This document shows positions 21,611 through 33,190 of a stretch of DNA of 64,000 bases, one piece after another. Position numbers and translations under genes: made by a program. Below the pieces are notes generated by a model. The model saw nothing but the letters and a program-made list of their open reading frames with translations, did no database searches and was not told the origin of the DNA. The stretch spans positions 61,946 to 125,945 of the forward strand of contig BGZK01001621.1 of the NCBI GenBank assembly GCA_005406025.1. Direction: 5' to 3'. This DNA is from Eumeta japonica (Eukaryota; Arthropoda; Insecta; Lepidoptera; Psychidae). Numbering within the stretch: position 1 is the stretch's first letter; the number at the start of each line of letters is the position of its first letter.

Positions 21611-22386
21611 TCGTTCGATATAAGAGATGAAAGAGAAATATTCTATATCCACAAGGACTGAGGCATGAGCGAAAGCTGTGAACAGTTTTTCATATCTCCT
21701 TTTAAATCGTGTTCTACGCACTTACGTCGTTTCAAAACTCACGGATTCAATTATTATTATTAGAGCACGGGAACCGAAGTGATAAACAGAATGGCCAAAT
21801 CCTTAAACGCCGGCGCTCGCGCAGTCTCGCTAACGACGGTCCCGCGCTCACCGTAGGTACGTTCGGCGGATTTGGCCCCGCGTTTACTATTCAATTTCGA
21901 TGTTTACACAACACCGTCTCTATTATATCACACGACCTTTCGCTAAAAGCTTTTCAGGTTAACAATAAAGGCTTTTGTGATTTAGAAAATCCGTACTATG
22001 CAAAAAGGGTTAAATTCGAGGCTGTTTATATGTGAGTTGTTTATTGGGGATTTAATGCGTAACATTACTTTGGATATTCGAAACGAACGATTTTATGACT
22101 TTGTTATTTAGTTATATAAAATATTTTTTAATTATCTCCATTCGCAATCAGAAGCTAGAATTTTTATATTTATAGACGAAATTATTGATACTCGATTTCT
22201 ACGTTTGTACAATGAACATATCCGTACACTTCAAACTGATAGTAAATAATGTGTTACAACAAAAAAAAATACAATAAAATATCGTTCTTACTGTTCTTAA
22301 ATAAATTTTCGAGTACCATTTACAACATTAATATAAACATTAGAGTCCTAAGTTTTCAATTAAATTGCTATCAAAACTGATAGGAA
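21611..22386. promoter_or_regulatory. AT-rich DNA with one CpG-rich patch
   Basis: The patch 21770-21910 (aaacgccggcgctcgcgc, ggtacgttcggcggatttgg) is CpG-dense. A 108-codon plus frame spans 21709-22035 but has no recognisable motif. Possible regulatory island. Confidence 0.25.
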
Positions 22387-22418
22387 TTTTAAATACTTGG
22401 AAACCCAAGTATTTAAAA
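22387..22418. repeat. perfect 14-bp hairpin with 4-base loop
   Basis: ttttaaatacttgg and ccaagtatttaaaa pair exactly around aaac. Confidence 0.85.
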
Positions 22419-22610
22419 GGCGGTAATATAAATATTTAAAAAGTATTTATTTCATCCCACCCTTTAACTTAAAGATAAAACAAATACCGATAAAGATAAA
22501 AAAAAATGTCCTCAAAATAATACCGCCTTCAAAACTCTGACATAATTAAATAATCAGTTGTTATTGAAGTCAGTCCCAGCTAAAGCAAATCAAATCAAAA
22601 ATATATTACG
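22419..22610. mobile_element. MITE-related fragment
   Basis: The short inverted pair aggcggtaat...ataccgcct bounds the first part. The stretch 22525-22600 (cttcaaaact, taatcagttg, gtcagtcccagctaaagc) resembles one arm of the element at 11087-11363 by eye. Family membership is inferred. Confidence 0.4.
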
Positions 22611-22829
22611 AAACCGAATTTATAGAGTATTTTTTGTTGACCTATAACTATGAAATTTCGCAAGTAATACCTTTTTATAATACAAGTATAGAACAAAATC
22701 TTAGAATTATACATTTGTGATTAAAACATAAAAATAACTTTTATTAGGTTATCTAATTAATTCACGTATGTACTGTTAGTATAACCACAATTTCCTATAA
22801 ATATGTAATTAATTTTCTGGTTGAATTTC
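22611..22829. other. AT-rich spacer
   Basis: Nothing recognised. Confidence 0.4.
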
Positions 22830-22950
22830 TGGCAAAGCTCGGAAAAAACTGCGAGACTCGATTCTTGACCTATTTATAATATGTAACTGCAAATTTGTAC
22901 GGAACCCTTGGTGGGCGAGTTCAACTCGTACTTGTCTGGTTTTTTTTTTA
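22830..22950 (+). mobile_element. 3' end of the 'acggaaccctt...cttggccgg' dispersed repeat
   Basis: The stretch acggaacccttggtgggc, gagttcaactcgtacttgtc and a T run matches the terminal segment of a repeat I recall as very abundant in moths and butterflies. A longer copy of the same family lies at 41325-42146. Confidence 0.65.
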
Positions 22951-23630
22951 TTTGTTTATGTCTGTCTGTCCTTTCATAACTCAAGAACGGCTTGACTCGT
23001 CGAAATAAAAATTAGTATACTGCAAGAATATATGATTGCGCACATGATACGCTACCATATGTCTCTCTTTCTATTTGTTTGTATGTCTTTATGTAACTTA
23101 TGAACGGTTTCATCAATCTTGATAAAAGTTGGTTTACAATCAGAATGTGTTATTGCGCAAATGATAGGCTACTCTTTTTCTGTTTGTCTGTCGTTCTGTC
23201 TGTATATATGTTTGTTCATAACTTAAGACTAACTTGACTGATTTTAATGAAATTTGGTGTTGAAATAAAAAATGTGATTGCACAAATTATAAGCTGCTCT
23301 CTATCTGTTTGTACGTTTTTTATAACTTAAGAGCCCTTTCACAGACATGAGGAAATTTGGTGTTCAATTAAAACATGTGATTGTGAAAATAATTGGCTAA
23401 TATCTGTCTTTCGGTCTGATCTGTCTATCTTTATGTTCTTTTATAAATTAAGAACGGTTTAATCGATAATGATAAAAATTGATATTCAGTAAGGACAAAT
23501 AATATACAGATATGTATCTGTTTTTCCTTTATAAATTAGGAATTGTTTGATCGATCTTGATGAAAATTTGTGCACAGTCAGAACCTGTGATTGAAAAAAA
23601 GATAGGCCTTGTATTATTTTAATCCACCGT
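22951..23630 (+). repeat. imperfect tandem array of six ~90-130-bp units
   Basis: Units begin near 22961, 23063, 23175, 23302, 23407 and 23521. Each has a tctgtttgt-like start, then 'cttataacttaagaacggttt', a 'gatnttgatnaaanttggt' block and, in most, 'tgattgngnaaatnataggct'. Divergence is substantial. The sequence style resembles lepidopteran LINE 3' tails, so the array may have grown inside such an element. Confidence 0.75.
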
Positions 23631-24169
23631 ACGATAAGCATAAAAATAATTATTAATATTTTTTATTTCTTTAATAGTCATATTCATTTGTTTTCATGTA
23701 GTTGCGTTTGTGTGTATATGTTGAGTGGTTGAACTTTGAATGAATTTTTTTATGGATCAAGGTGCGAATTTGGAAAGTAGTAAAATACATCTTTCACAAT
23801 TAAACTAGGAGTGCGAGGTTGTGCATTGTATAAAAACGAGTGTGCATTTTGTTCAGTGTATTCAGTTCATTACTATGAAATTGGTGATATGTTGTACTCG
23901 CGAATGGGAAGATTTCTGAAAAAGGAAACCAGCATTGGTGTCTGGCGTTGTCTGCGTATTGAACTGAACTACCAAACCGATTCTAAGAATTATTTTATTA
24001 ATAAAAAACTCTTTGAGTAAAGTAGATTAGCATTTCGCTTTGGCTTTATCTGTATATTTGTGTTATTAAAAATTCTAAAAATTTTTTCACACATAGAAAG
24101 TAACACTATCCCCAAGCCATAAAGCATAAATTTTATTTTGATACTAGAATTTGCCTCGACTTTGTCCGA
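23631..24169. other. no gene seen
   Basis: AT-rich. A 69-codon plus frame at 23811-24020 has no recognisable domain. Confidence 0.4.
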
Positions 24170-24420
24170 AATAGAATTGTAACCGGTGATGGAATCCAAA
24201 TTGCAAACGAGAGGAGAAGCAGAATCAAAAGCCGGGATACCGGGATACCGGTAGTGTTTGACATCGTAAGATCGTAATCGACCAGGGGACGAAAATAAAA
24301 ATCAAGATCGTGACCGGAATCAGAATATGATATGATCAGAATTGGCATCGGGACCGGGATCGAAAGCAAGAGCAGAATAGGAATCTACTTAAATCGAAAT
24401 TGAGTACGGAGGATACGAAT
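24170..24420 (+). repeat. decayed purine-rich hexanucleotide array, second locus
   Basis: Variants of gggatacc, ggaatcag, gggaccgggatcgaaag and similar over 250 bases. Same unit style and strand as 21470-21610. Confidence 0.55.
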
Positions 24421-25339
24421 TGGCATAAAGATAAATGTTTAATTGTTATATAGAGGAATAAAGACGGAATCGTGTATGATTTCTTCATTGTTCATGTAAT
24501 CCTGACAAGCTATCTATAAATAAAAGTTGTTTAAGACTGCATCTTATCGCATATAGATGTATATTTCAGGTAATACTGATATTTCTAAGTACATTTTCTG
24601 ATTGTATATGATTGTTTTGTCTTGATACTCAGCGATGCTACTGGATTGCCATTGCACAAGAGGTAGGTGTCATGGATCAACGTGTTAGTAGTGTAGTAGT
24701 GACAATTTGTACTGATTTACAACTTTTTTTGATGATAACATTATATTGTTCTAATAACTAAACTTAATGCGATAACATTTAAAAAACTACATCAAAATAA
24801 AATTTTCTTTCTTTCTTTCTAAATATGTCAATATTAGAATTAATACGCCTAATATTGTAACTAATTGTAAAATCTATAATTACGTATAGCAATGAGTAAC
24901 AATTCTGGCTCATGTGGTTTTAGTAATATCAATACAAGTCTTACATTTACTTGTAAGATGAACTGATAAACTAAATCCTCAAAGTTTTTCCATTCGAGAG
25001 AACTGATATTACCGGATTTTCCAAAATTCGTCCGCTTTTGAATTCTCGCAGATAGTTTTCATCAAATACAGCACTTTCTGTCTTAATACCACTGGGCGCA
25101 TACGCATAATTTTCGATAAAAATCAACACAAAGTTAGAGGAAAAAAAATTATTATCGTATATTACAAACATAATACACGAGTAAACACATCCATAAAAAG
25201 GTTATCGTGAGAGGTTATCTGTTACTTCTCAATAACAAAATAACACTTATTTTTTTCTCTCTTCATTATTTAACAAAAAATATTTAAGAAACAGTCTTAA
25301 AACACAAATTTCGTTAACAAATAAATGTACAATTTTTTT
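24421..25339. other. no gene seen
   Basis: AT-rich with a short (TTTC)n run near 24806-24823. Nothing else recognised. Confidence 0.4.
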
Positions 25340-25700
25340 TTGTCACAGCAGCCACCCCGGTACGTGCGTACAATAGTTTCAGCGCGGGTCCGTTCCGCGG
25401 CGGGCTGTATCTATTTGTCGCGTTACGTTGAAAGGCCTCATTTGCTTTTATTGTACAAAATGGACGTATAATTTGCATGGGGCGGTCACGCACGCGGCGC
25501 CGCGGCCCCTTTTTATTGTTCGGACCGCACGCCTTCATCGCTCCTTTAATGCAAAGCCTTTCTGTGCCGCAACTGATGTGTCCGGATATATAAATAGGGC
25601 TGTTGTAATATTCAACATACAATATAAAAATTGGGTGGGAAACGTGAAAAGGTCGGCCGGCCGCATAACGAAATTCGAGCGCTGATGGTTGGATGCAATA
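25340..25700. promoter_or_regulatory. CpG-rich island with POU octamer and Sox-type sites
   Basis: The block contains a perfect octamer ATTTGCAT (25471-25478), two ATTGT cores (near 25450 and 25516) in Sox-like contexts, cgcggcgccgcggcccc, and a TATA-like tatataaatag (25587-25597). Open frames of 132 codons (minus) and 85 codons (plus) overlap here in opposite directions without known domains, so I treat the block as non-coding. It resembles a developmental enhancer or promoter. Confidence 0.35.
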
Positions 25701-26669
25701 AAAAATTCTCATCGCCCTCTAGTTGTTTCTATGATGTTTACCAGGAAAAGAGTACAATAAGTGTGCTCTTTCTTTTATGTATAATTTATGGGCATTCCTT
25801 AAAATCGAATTATTTATGAATTTCTTGCTTAATATTTTTATATAACAAGTAAATATGCTTTTTTTTATATTCTCCACAGCGTAGAGGATAGGCAGCTTTG
25901 AATGGCTATCAACTGAGAAATATTAATTTGGAATTCCAGACAGAAATTCTTATTTCACCTCACTTTTTGGATAAAGTTGTTAGATATGTGGCCTCAGCGC
26001 AAGTTTTTGAGTACGGCCACACTGATATTCTTATACAACTTAATCGATTGTAGCTACAGTTGATATATAAAATGTGCGTCTTTGTATATTATTGAATATT
26101 TGAATATCTGGAACCAACGGTTTAACGAGTTTTGGGAAGTACGAAATAAGTGGCTTAATTTGATATAACTTAAAAAGTTATTGGTAAATTCACCTATTCT
26201 ATGTACAGGTGAATCCAACCCGGTACTTTAAGACTCAAAGTAACACGCCGAACACTCAGCTGACACTGCTTTAAAACATATATAGTTAAGGTAATTGTAA
26301 TAAAGCTTTATTTTTTATGATCCTCTATGATCTGAATACTTTACTCACTTTACTTGTTTCGATGATCATTGTGCCAATACATTTACCTAGACCTCTAGTC
26401 ACTTAAAGTATATGAGGAACTAAAAATTAAAATTGCAATCATAATGCGCCATATTCACAATAATATATCCTTAGTAAACTCGAACTATTTTAAATAATTA
26501 CTAAAAGCAATCTACACATCCACACCAGATATTTTAAATGCAATGTCGTGTCTCATTAATAATTGTTAAACTGTATTTTCTATAATCGTCTCGTAGAAAC
26601 CGGAAATTTTAAAGGCAATAGAAAAGCCCTATCGGTAGTTACACATAGACACGAATATTTACTATCGAC
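25701..26669. other. no gene seen
   Basis: AT-rich, with no recognised family. Confidence 0.4.
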
Positions 26670-27700
26670 AATCAGAGATATTCGAGCAAAGTTGATCTGG
26701 TACCACACAGCAAACATGTCTGATCAGCATGTACTAGATTAGGATAGATCTCAAACAACTGAAAATCGATGAAGCACCAGCTGAGTACAGAACTACTGCT
26801 GAACCTCTGAGACCAGATAAAAAGCCGGTATTTATACTACTTCAAGATTTATTTATTTCCGTCATATTTTAAGGTGCAACGCCTGAAACGTGAAGTAAAA
26901 TTGTGGTTGTGCTATTATTCAAAAATAAGATAACACTTCCGGAAAATCAGTTATGAAGTCCTGCATGTAAATTGTTTTTGAGGGATATTGTGAAGTGCCT
27001 TACATAAGAATGGGCCGACTCTAGGGTTACAAATAAGCCGGTAAGCAAAAGTCCGAAAAGTATAATCAGCCGCTTTGCTAAGCAAATGTGGATTACGAAA
27101 AAGCTTTGGATTCAATCAAAACTTAAAAGTGGTACTGCATTATCTTCGTCGATGCCACATTACAATCGATATATTGAAGTTCTGAGTTATTTATACGATA
27201 TTGGCCCTATGCCGTTCCAAGTACAGAATGTAAGCAAAAAACTGCTCGAACTGCAGAAACGTATGAGACAAACCAATATTACATCTGTTAAGCTCCACAC
27301 AACAGCTTTTAAATCCACCTTCAAGCTTTCAAATTGCAAATTATATGCCATCAAAATCGATAGCAAATACATTGTACATTTTTGGTTTGCTGGCGATATA
27401 GTCACAATGGCAAATTCCCTAAATAACCTCAGCGCCTATGGTCAGAGACCTTAGGCGCTTAGGTTAAAAAGGTTTTCAAGAAGTGACTCTAAAAGTGAAC
27501 TTGAACAAGTCGAAAATTATATATTGTACCCACTTCAGGGACAGTTGAGAACTCTTCAATGCAGTTGTTTGTGAATACATCTATTCGGGACAAACTGATC
27601 AAATAGATAGATCCCGCTTCAACAAAGAGGTTGGTTACACTAAGGATTCAACTCTGCTGGCCAGCTTTCTTAAAGTTAGTTTGCACCTAATCGAAACACT
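26670..27700 (+). mobile_element. RTE/BovB-type LINE remnant (reverse transcriptase region)
   Basis: Translated pieces in several frames follow an RTE reverse transcriptase in order: LLFKNKITLPENQ (family LLFKKGD..LxNYRPIS, about 26909-26945), VDYEKALDSI (motif A, 27088-27117), the frame at 27086-27454 covering the fingers/palm and the YADD region, VTLKVNLNKSKI near 27482, and EYIYSGQTDQIDRSRFNKEV near 27573-27632 (family EYVYLGQTI...SNFDKEVNRRI). Stops and frameshifts separate them. The endonuclease domain and 3' tail are not recognisable. Confidence 0.85.
27086..27454 (+). pseudogene. RTE reverse transcriptase fragment, catalytic box mutated
   Basis: This 122-codon open frame is in phase with the RT only from about residue 28 (NRYIEVLSYLYD, family YRYIEVLKCLYE) onwards. 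It continues through QVQNVSKKLLELQKRMRQ (family ...IQLQRGVRQGD), TTAFKSTFKL and YIVHFWFAGDIVTMANSL (family YITHLRFADDIVLMAESL). The catalytic F/Y-A-D-D box reads FAGD, so polymerase activity is lost. The motif-A segment VDYEKALDSI lies at the same place in another phase, showing a frameshift near 27117. This is a degraded retrotransposon gene, not a host gene. Confidence 0.85.
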
Positions 27701-28538
27701 GAGCTCGTTTGGTCAAATAACCTTTTTTTGAATTTCCATTTGATTCATAAACGGTTTGTAAATATTCTAGCATATTAAAAAGTACGACTGTAATACAAAA
27801 AAAAAGACAGTTTATTATAGATTATAAAGTATGTTTTCAAGATTTTGTTGTATAACATTTTGGTAATTTGTGAGTGACCAGGAGAATTTAGTGACCAGCA
27901 TCATGTGGGGCCAGCAAGAGTAGCTATTATGTACACTTGACAGGACACCGCGAGACTAGGCTCGGTAAATTGCCTCATTAATGCTTACCAGTATATAATA
28001 CAAATAAATAACAAAAGGAAAACAGAACGAGTCATAGGTTAAACTTAGCTAGTCTATTAAAATAGTATAGTACAAAGATAGGGGCAGGACAGGCGATCGG
28101 TTATAATACAAATCAAATATAAAAATTCAAAATGAAACAGTTAAAATTGACATTCATATAACGAATATGTATACAAACAGAGAAAAATCTGTAAAAGAAC
28201 AGGATTGCCTGTATGATTCTTTTTTTGCATAGAACAGTTTTATTGAATTGCATCCAATGTTAAAGGATTGCAATCCGCGAGATAGTTCGCTGAACAAATG
28301 AATCCTTTTCTCAGTTTTATGTAGCTCCTGCAGCCGGTAGAAATCGCAACGCTCACCTTTATCCAATTGTTCGATTGATCCGCGAGACTGATGAAGGAAA
28401 ATTCCAATGTGAGTCAGTACATTTGTTCAGGACGAGTATGTGAGTAGTCACAAGAAAAATGATGCGAATATAGAACTTCAGAGGACAGTTTTTCACTACT
28501 ATTTTGCAACCTCCAAATTCGCAACGTGAATTTTTACT
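27701..28538. other. no gene seen
   Basis: AT-rich, nothing recognised. A 70-codon minus frame (28154-28366) has no known motif. Confidence 0.4.
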
Positions 28539-28892
28539 GTAGTAGAGCCATGCCTGTTGCCAACTTGTCTATAGTACGAAAATGGGCCGGCTTGACCGGT
28601 GAAATTTTACTCTCACAGAATTATGAGACGAGAAGCTTCCGCTGTTGGATTTTGTTTAGTAAGTGAGAGTTCCGGTAGCCCAATTCCCCTCAATCACCTC
28701 ATTCGCCCATCGATTTCCCCATTCTCCCTTCATCAGCTTACTCGCCCCTCTCCAGATATTATATTCCTATTCGATAGGCCGTCAACGCACTGCTCCTCTG
28801 TCGTTGAGAATATCCATGGGTGGCGATGATCAGCCGCTCTTAAAAAACTAGCATGATCGTTTGTTCTTTGAGCTGCTATAAAGAAAAAACTT
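28539..28892 (+). mobile_element. lepidopteran SINE-like repeat, copy A
   Basis: Landmarks in order: tagagccatgcc, gaaaatgggccggcttgac, ttttactctcacagaa, agtaagtgagagttccgg, pyrimidine-rich middle, ggccgtcaacgcac, ccatgggtggcgatgatc, and a tail with gctataaagaaaaaac. The same order occurs at three other places in the window. The style matches lepidopteran SINE families such as Metulj/HaSE; that name is from memory only. Confidence 0.75.
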
Positions 28893-30999
28893 AGTGTCTG
28901 TTGTATTTTATTTTAGATATATTTATATTTTTAAAATAATTCACAAAGGAAATTCTTCGAAATAAACATTTACACAGCTCGACGAAAAAATTAAATTTCT
29001 GACGTACAAAAAAGTTAATAAATGCGCAAGGAATATGAGTGAGACTTCTTTTTTGTTAAAGATTGTGGCGTATCCGGACTCAACGAGACGTGTGTCGCGA
29101 CGCCGTTATAAAGAAAAAGGTTGACGGTCAAGATGACACATGACACCGAGTTGACGCGAACTGTTTTCGTTTTATATTTTAGATATAACTTATTGTATAT
29201 TTCACCGGAACTGAGTTTTAATACAAACGGTAGTAAATAAATAAAATATAGTGTATAACAAATAAAAGTGTTGGTTCCTCAACTTGACCCAAGGGCCAGA
29301 GAAATTTGGTAAGCCTGCCCGTAAATCTTCTTTATACATTAAAACGCTTACCTAAAACGATGGGTAATAATTTTAAGATTTTGAGTAATGTACTTATTAA
29401 AAAGTTTATAATTTTGCCGGTATTTTAATTTCGCCCACAGAAACCTAAAAAAACTTAACTATCATTTGAAATACCATCCTAAACGTAAAGATGCTATAAA
29501 TTTTCTTTATTGCAAACTTTTTATGAACTGGAAAAACGGCATTCGACTTTTTCAAGTTAAATGACGTTGACTTTTATCTTAACACGACTCTTCATTACAC
29601 ACGAGACTATAGTATTTTTATGCGACTTTTCCATCTAGCCCTCGCCCGCGGCAAAAGTGGGTGTGACCTGATTCCCTACCACTACTCCGTAGCGCACCTA
29701 CGTGTCGCAGACTATTAAAGCGAGAAAGGGCTCGTTTGGAGGCAACCCATGCAAATTAAAGCACCTACCAGGTACTAATTGTACAGTAGCCGGGCACGAA
29801 CCGCAAATGTGTGCGAATGTTAGGTCGTATTCGTAGCTAAGGCATCGAGTTTTAACTGTTTATACGAGTTAATTTTATAAGGGATAGTGTCCATGTTAAA
29901 AGTAATTTATCGTTTTGGTATATGCGGTGTAAAACAATATAGGAAGTAATAAAATTTATTAACAATGAAATTTCAGTATATTATTATGTCGAAATAAGTA
30001 ATTTGATGTCAGCGTAAAACTGGCGACGCGACATTAAAATTATACGACTTTGTAGTTGACATCAATTTTATATCTACTCTAGGCGAATATATATTCCATT
30101 TTACTCACCTCTTATTAATTTTATATGGAAATATATAATTTCTATATTAATAGTATGTACTACATAAATGTACGAAAACATCGCTAATATTTTTAACTTA
30201 TTGTTATTAGAATTAGTAAAAACTATGATCTAAAATAGTGACTTGTTCTAAATATGAAAAACCTTTTTAGTCAAATTAGTAAGAAATAATGGGTGTCTGT
30301 AAGATAGATTTACTTTTCTATGAAGATTTTTGAGTTTTGATCAATGTACCTATATGTTAAATAAAGGTAATTGTATTTAAAATTAAAACCCAAATATTTT
30401 ATATGTGATAAGGAATAATAAAATTTAATAAGGTGAAACTTAAAAAGTTTACAAAATAAGTTAATCATTAATTATTTATGAAAATAGTACAAATACTAAA
30501 TATGCGTTTTTGCTTTTACTATCAGACCGGTGTGATACAGTGGACAACATTCACGCCGAGTATGATCTGTCTATGTGGCGTCTGACATAATCCGTGTCTG
30601 AGCTATTTGTAGATACAAGTCGACCTTTACTGTGTGACACTTATGACGTTAATGTTTATATGGTGCAAATTGTATTTTCAGATGTCATTTTAGGCATCCT
30701 TTATGTTGCGACAGAATTATGTTTATGCGTAAGTGATGCAAGGAAAATAGCGAACGACAATTATCACTTATGTATACGTATGCGCAACATATAAGCGTAC
30801 AGAATCTATAATAGGAAAACACTTTTACATTGTTGCCAATTACACTCACAAACGGAGTAATGTAATAACAGAATCACTTCAATCACTATAAAACCACTTG
30901 AACATTTAAAGTCGATCGCACTTTACTTGTGAACGCAGGATCGTAGAAACAAAACTCACTCTTCAACACCCGATCTCCGGTATATATATCCTCGATTAG
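28893..30999. promoter_or_regulatory. no gene; CpG-rich patch at 29590-29850
   Basis: The patch contains tagccctcgcccgcggc and ccgggcacgaaccgc. A smaller CpG-bearing stretch lies at 29080-29160. The rest is AT-rich. A 66-codon plus frame at 30594-30794 is unrecognised. Confidence 0.3.
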
Positions 31000-31770
31000 A
31001 CGTCTAAAAATTGTATGCTGCGAGATTGACACTGTAAAGTGTGCAAGCCAGTATTTCTACATGTAACGTCCCCAAATAGTTAGTTGTGTGCCTGACAGTA
31101 TATGGTGAGGCGTTGTCATGATGAATGATTCTACTGCGAAGTCGTTTTTCCCGAACTATTTCCAAAACGAGAGGCAAACAATTGTTAGTGTACTAGTCTG
31201 AAGTGACTGTGTTTCTATTAGTAGACATTTTCTCGAATAGAAACACCCAATGAGCAGACTGCCTTTTAGTTTCGATATCATAACAGTAAACAGTTTACAT
31301 CACCTGCAACTATGTCGTATACAGCAGTTGAATACCCACCGGAGAATATTTTTATCACTTTGAAACACTAATTAATACGACAAAGTTTTTGAACTTCAAA
31401 TTATGAGGTATCCAACGAGTAAAAAGCTTCTTGACCGCTAGATGTTCATGAAGGATTTTGTACACTTGACTCATACCGATACCTAAACTTGTCCAAATCT
31501 AATAATAGGTCACTCTTTTGTCAGTCCTTATCATGAGCCGCACAGCAGTTTTCGGTTGTCGCTGCAGAAGGATCTCCCTCACTCAGATCGTCAGTCAGAT
31601 TAGTGCGACGACGTTGAATTCGTTAAGCCAGTTATAAACAATGGCAAGGGATGGAGATTAATCATGATAGACCAACCGAAAACTATTATAACTTTTTTGT
31701 TGGCTTAAATGGTAACGAACATCATAGAAAATCACTGCACGAAATACTTATTGGATTAAATTCATGTTGA
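31000..31770 (-). pseudogene. mariner transposase remnant, near full span
   Basis: Reading the minus strand from about 31730 down, shifting frames give SLAIVYNWLNEFN (helix-turn-helix region), QPKTAV, ASLGIGMSQVYKILHEHL and KKLFTRWIPHNL (family xKLCSRWIPHNLT), a degraded AGDV (first catalytic box, family TGDE), CYDIETKRQSAHWVF, then RIIHHDNASPYTV (second Asp retained) and YSVNLAAYNF (family YSPDLAPNDF; the third catalytic Asp is Asn). Many stops, frameshifts and deletions are present. The order and content identify a mariner element of the irritans/mellifera style. Terminal repeats are not visible. Confidence 0.85.
31209..31246. repeat. 11-bp hairpin inside the mariner remnant
   Basis: gtgtttctatt (31209-31219) and aatagaaacac (31236-31246) pair exactly across 16 bases. 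Confidence 0.7.
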
Positions 31771-32379
31771 CATTAGGAAAACAATTTTGTTAATGTCACC
31801 GATTTGTAAAATTAAATGACAGATGAATGCAATACACATAATAAGATGTGGAAAAAGTTCCATTTTAAAACATAAATAAGCTTTTTTATTTTGCAATTTC
31901 TAAGTGGCCAGTTCTAAAAATTATAAATATTCACCTATGTATCGAATCCTTGTTTTGATTTGTAAGAGTTAAAGTCTACTTGATAAAATAATATGCCTCA
32001 AAGCTGAAAATTCTGTGTATCTGCTAGTGTTAATTAACAGTTTAAGTTACCATTTGCATTAGATAAGAAACATAAAATAAAATCATATGATCTTCAGTTT
32101 TATGTACTTAATAATACAAAATAAATGTTAATCGATTAATATCGAATAATATTTATTATATTCGAATAGCATTTTACCTCAAAAAATATATAACAAACTT
32201 TTAGTTCATAGTATTTCTTTTCAATCAATATACTCGAAACTTCATCACTTGTTATCTAAGTTAAAGTATTTTGAATGTAGGAATTACTCAAAAAATAAGA
32301 GTCGAAAACACATCCACTCTATGAATGCAAATGGAACTTAATTTTTCTTAATATCTCATTTGACATTGCACATTTTCTC
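31771..32379. other. AT-rich sequence, no gene seen
   Basis: Nothing recognised. Confidence 0.4.
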
Positions 32380-33190
32380 TTTGCCGGGAAGAAAGGATTG
32401 CCGCCCACACATGTTTTAAACAGAACATTAATTCCCAAAAACAAATCATATCTTCTCATAGCGTACCCACCGAAAACTTTCGCTAACGACTCTTCCCCCG
32501 CAAATAATTCCATAGCCGAAAATTCGCAGCGTTCGCGCGATAATTTCGCGGTCGCATTTAATACAAGGGCCCGTGATAAACAAATATTCGGCAACATTCG
32601 GCCGGCAATTATTCGGCGAGGAAGGGACGGGAGTGTTTTAAATATTTCCCGTTGAAATACGGCCAGGTCCATAGGGGGTGTTACCCCGTCGAGTTTGCGA
32701 ACGGCTCGTAAACCACTAACGACTGCTCCGGCGCTTTAATGAATTCGCCCGACACTCGCCGCCGCGCGTGTTTCAATCTAACGAGACCGGCTTGAAATAT
32801 TTGAATGGGCTTTGGGCGCCACGGGACCCTAGGGCGTTACGTTCTTACTTACTTATTAGGTGCCGGCCCTGGCGCGCGGCTATGCCCGTGTGCTCGTATA
32901 CACAATTCTCATTCTTCTTGGTATCTCTGCTCGAGTATTTGCTTTTAAGCCGATCTCATGTAATTTCTAAAATCTAACAAATTAATAGGTAAAAGACCTG
33001 AAACGCGTTTCAATACGGTAACAATTTTTGATGTGGATCATCTAATGCAGAGGCCGGATAAGCTGTTGGCCATGGCGACGCATAGCGACGTGTCGACTAA
33101 GCTAAATATAAATATAGATTGAGAAATGAAATTAAAAGAGACTGACGAAATCGCATTTCGTTTTCACATAGCAGGCGACGCGAGTAAAAT
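32380..33190. promoter_or_regulatory. long CpG-rich island
   Basis: One of the larger islands. It includes aaacattcggccggcaatta-like sequence (near 32590), gctccggcgctttaatgaat (near 32724) and a patch at 33050-33110 with ccatggcgacgcatagcg. Frames of 117 codons (minus) and 85 codons (plus) overlap antiparallel and have no recognised domain, as expected where stops are rare because of composition. Probably a cluster of regulatory elements. Confidence 0.3.

Noticed and set aside
21709..22035. 108-codon plus-strand frame
   Set aside because: No recognised domain; half of it is a CpG-rich patch and the rest AT-rich, with no coding periodicity I could see.
25314..25712. 132-codon minus-strand frame
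   Set aside because: Overlaps an antiparallel 85-codon frame in a CpG island containing octamer and Sox-type sites; no recognisable protein features.
28599..28851. Two overlapping plus-strand frames of 62-76 codons
   Set aside because: Both lie in SINE-like copy A.
32319..32672. 117-codon minus-strand frame
   Set aside because: Shares its span with an antiparallel frame in a GC-rich island; no motif or plausible splice context.
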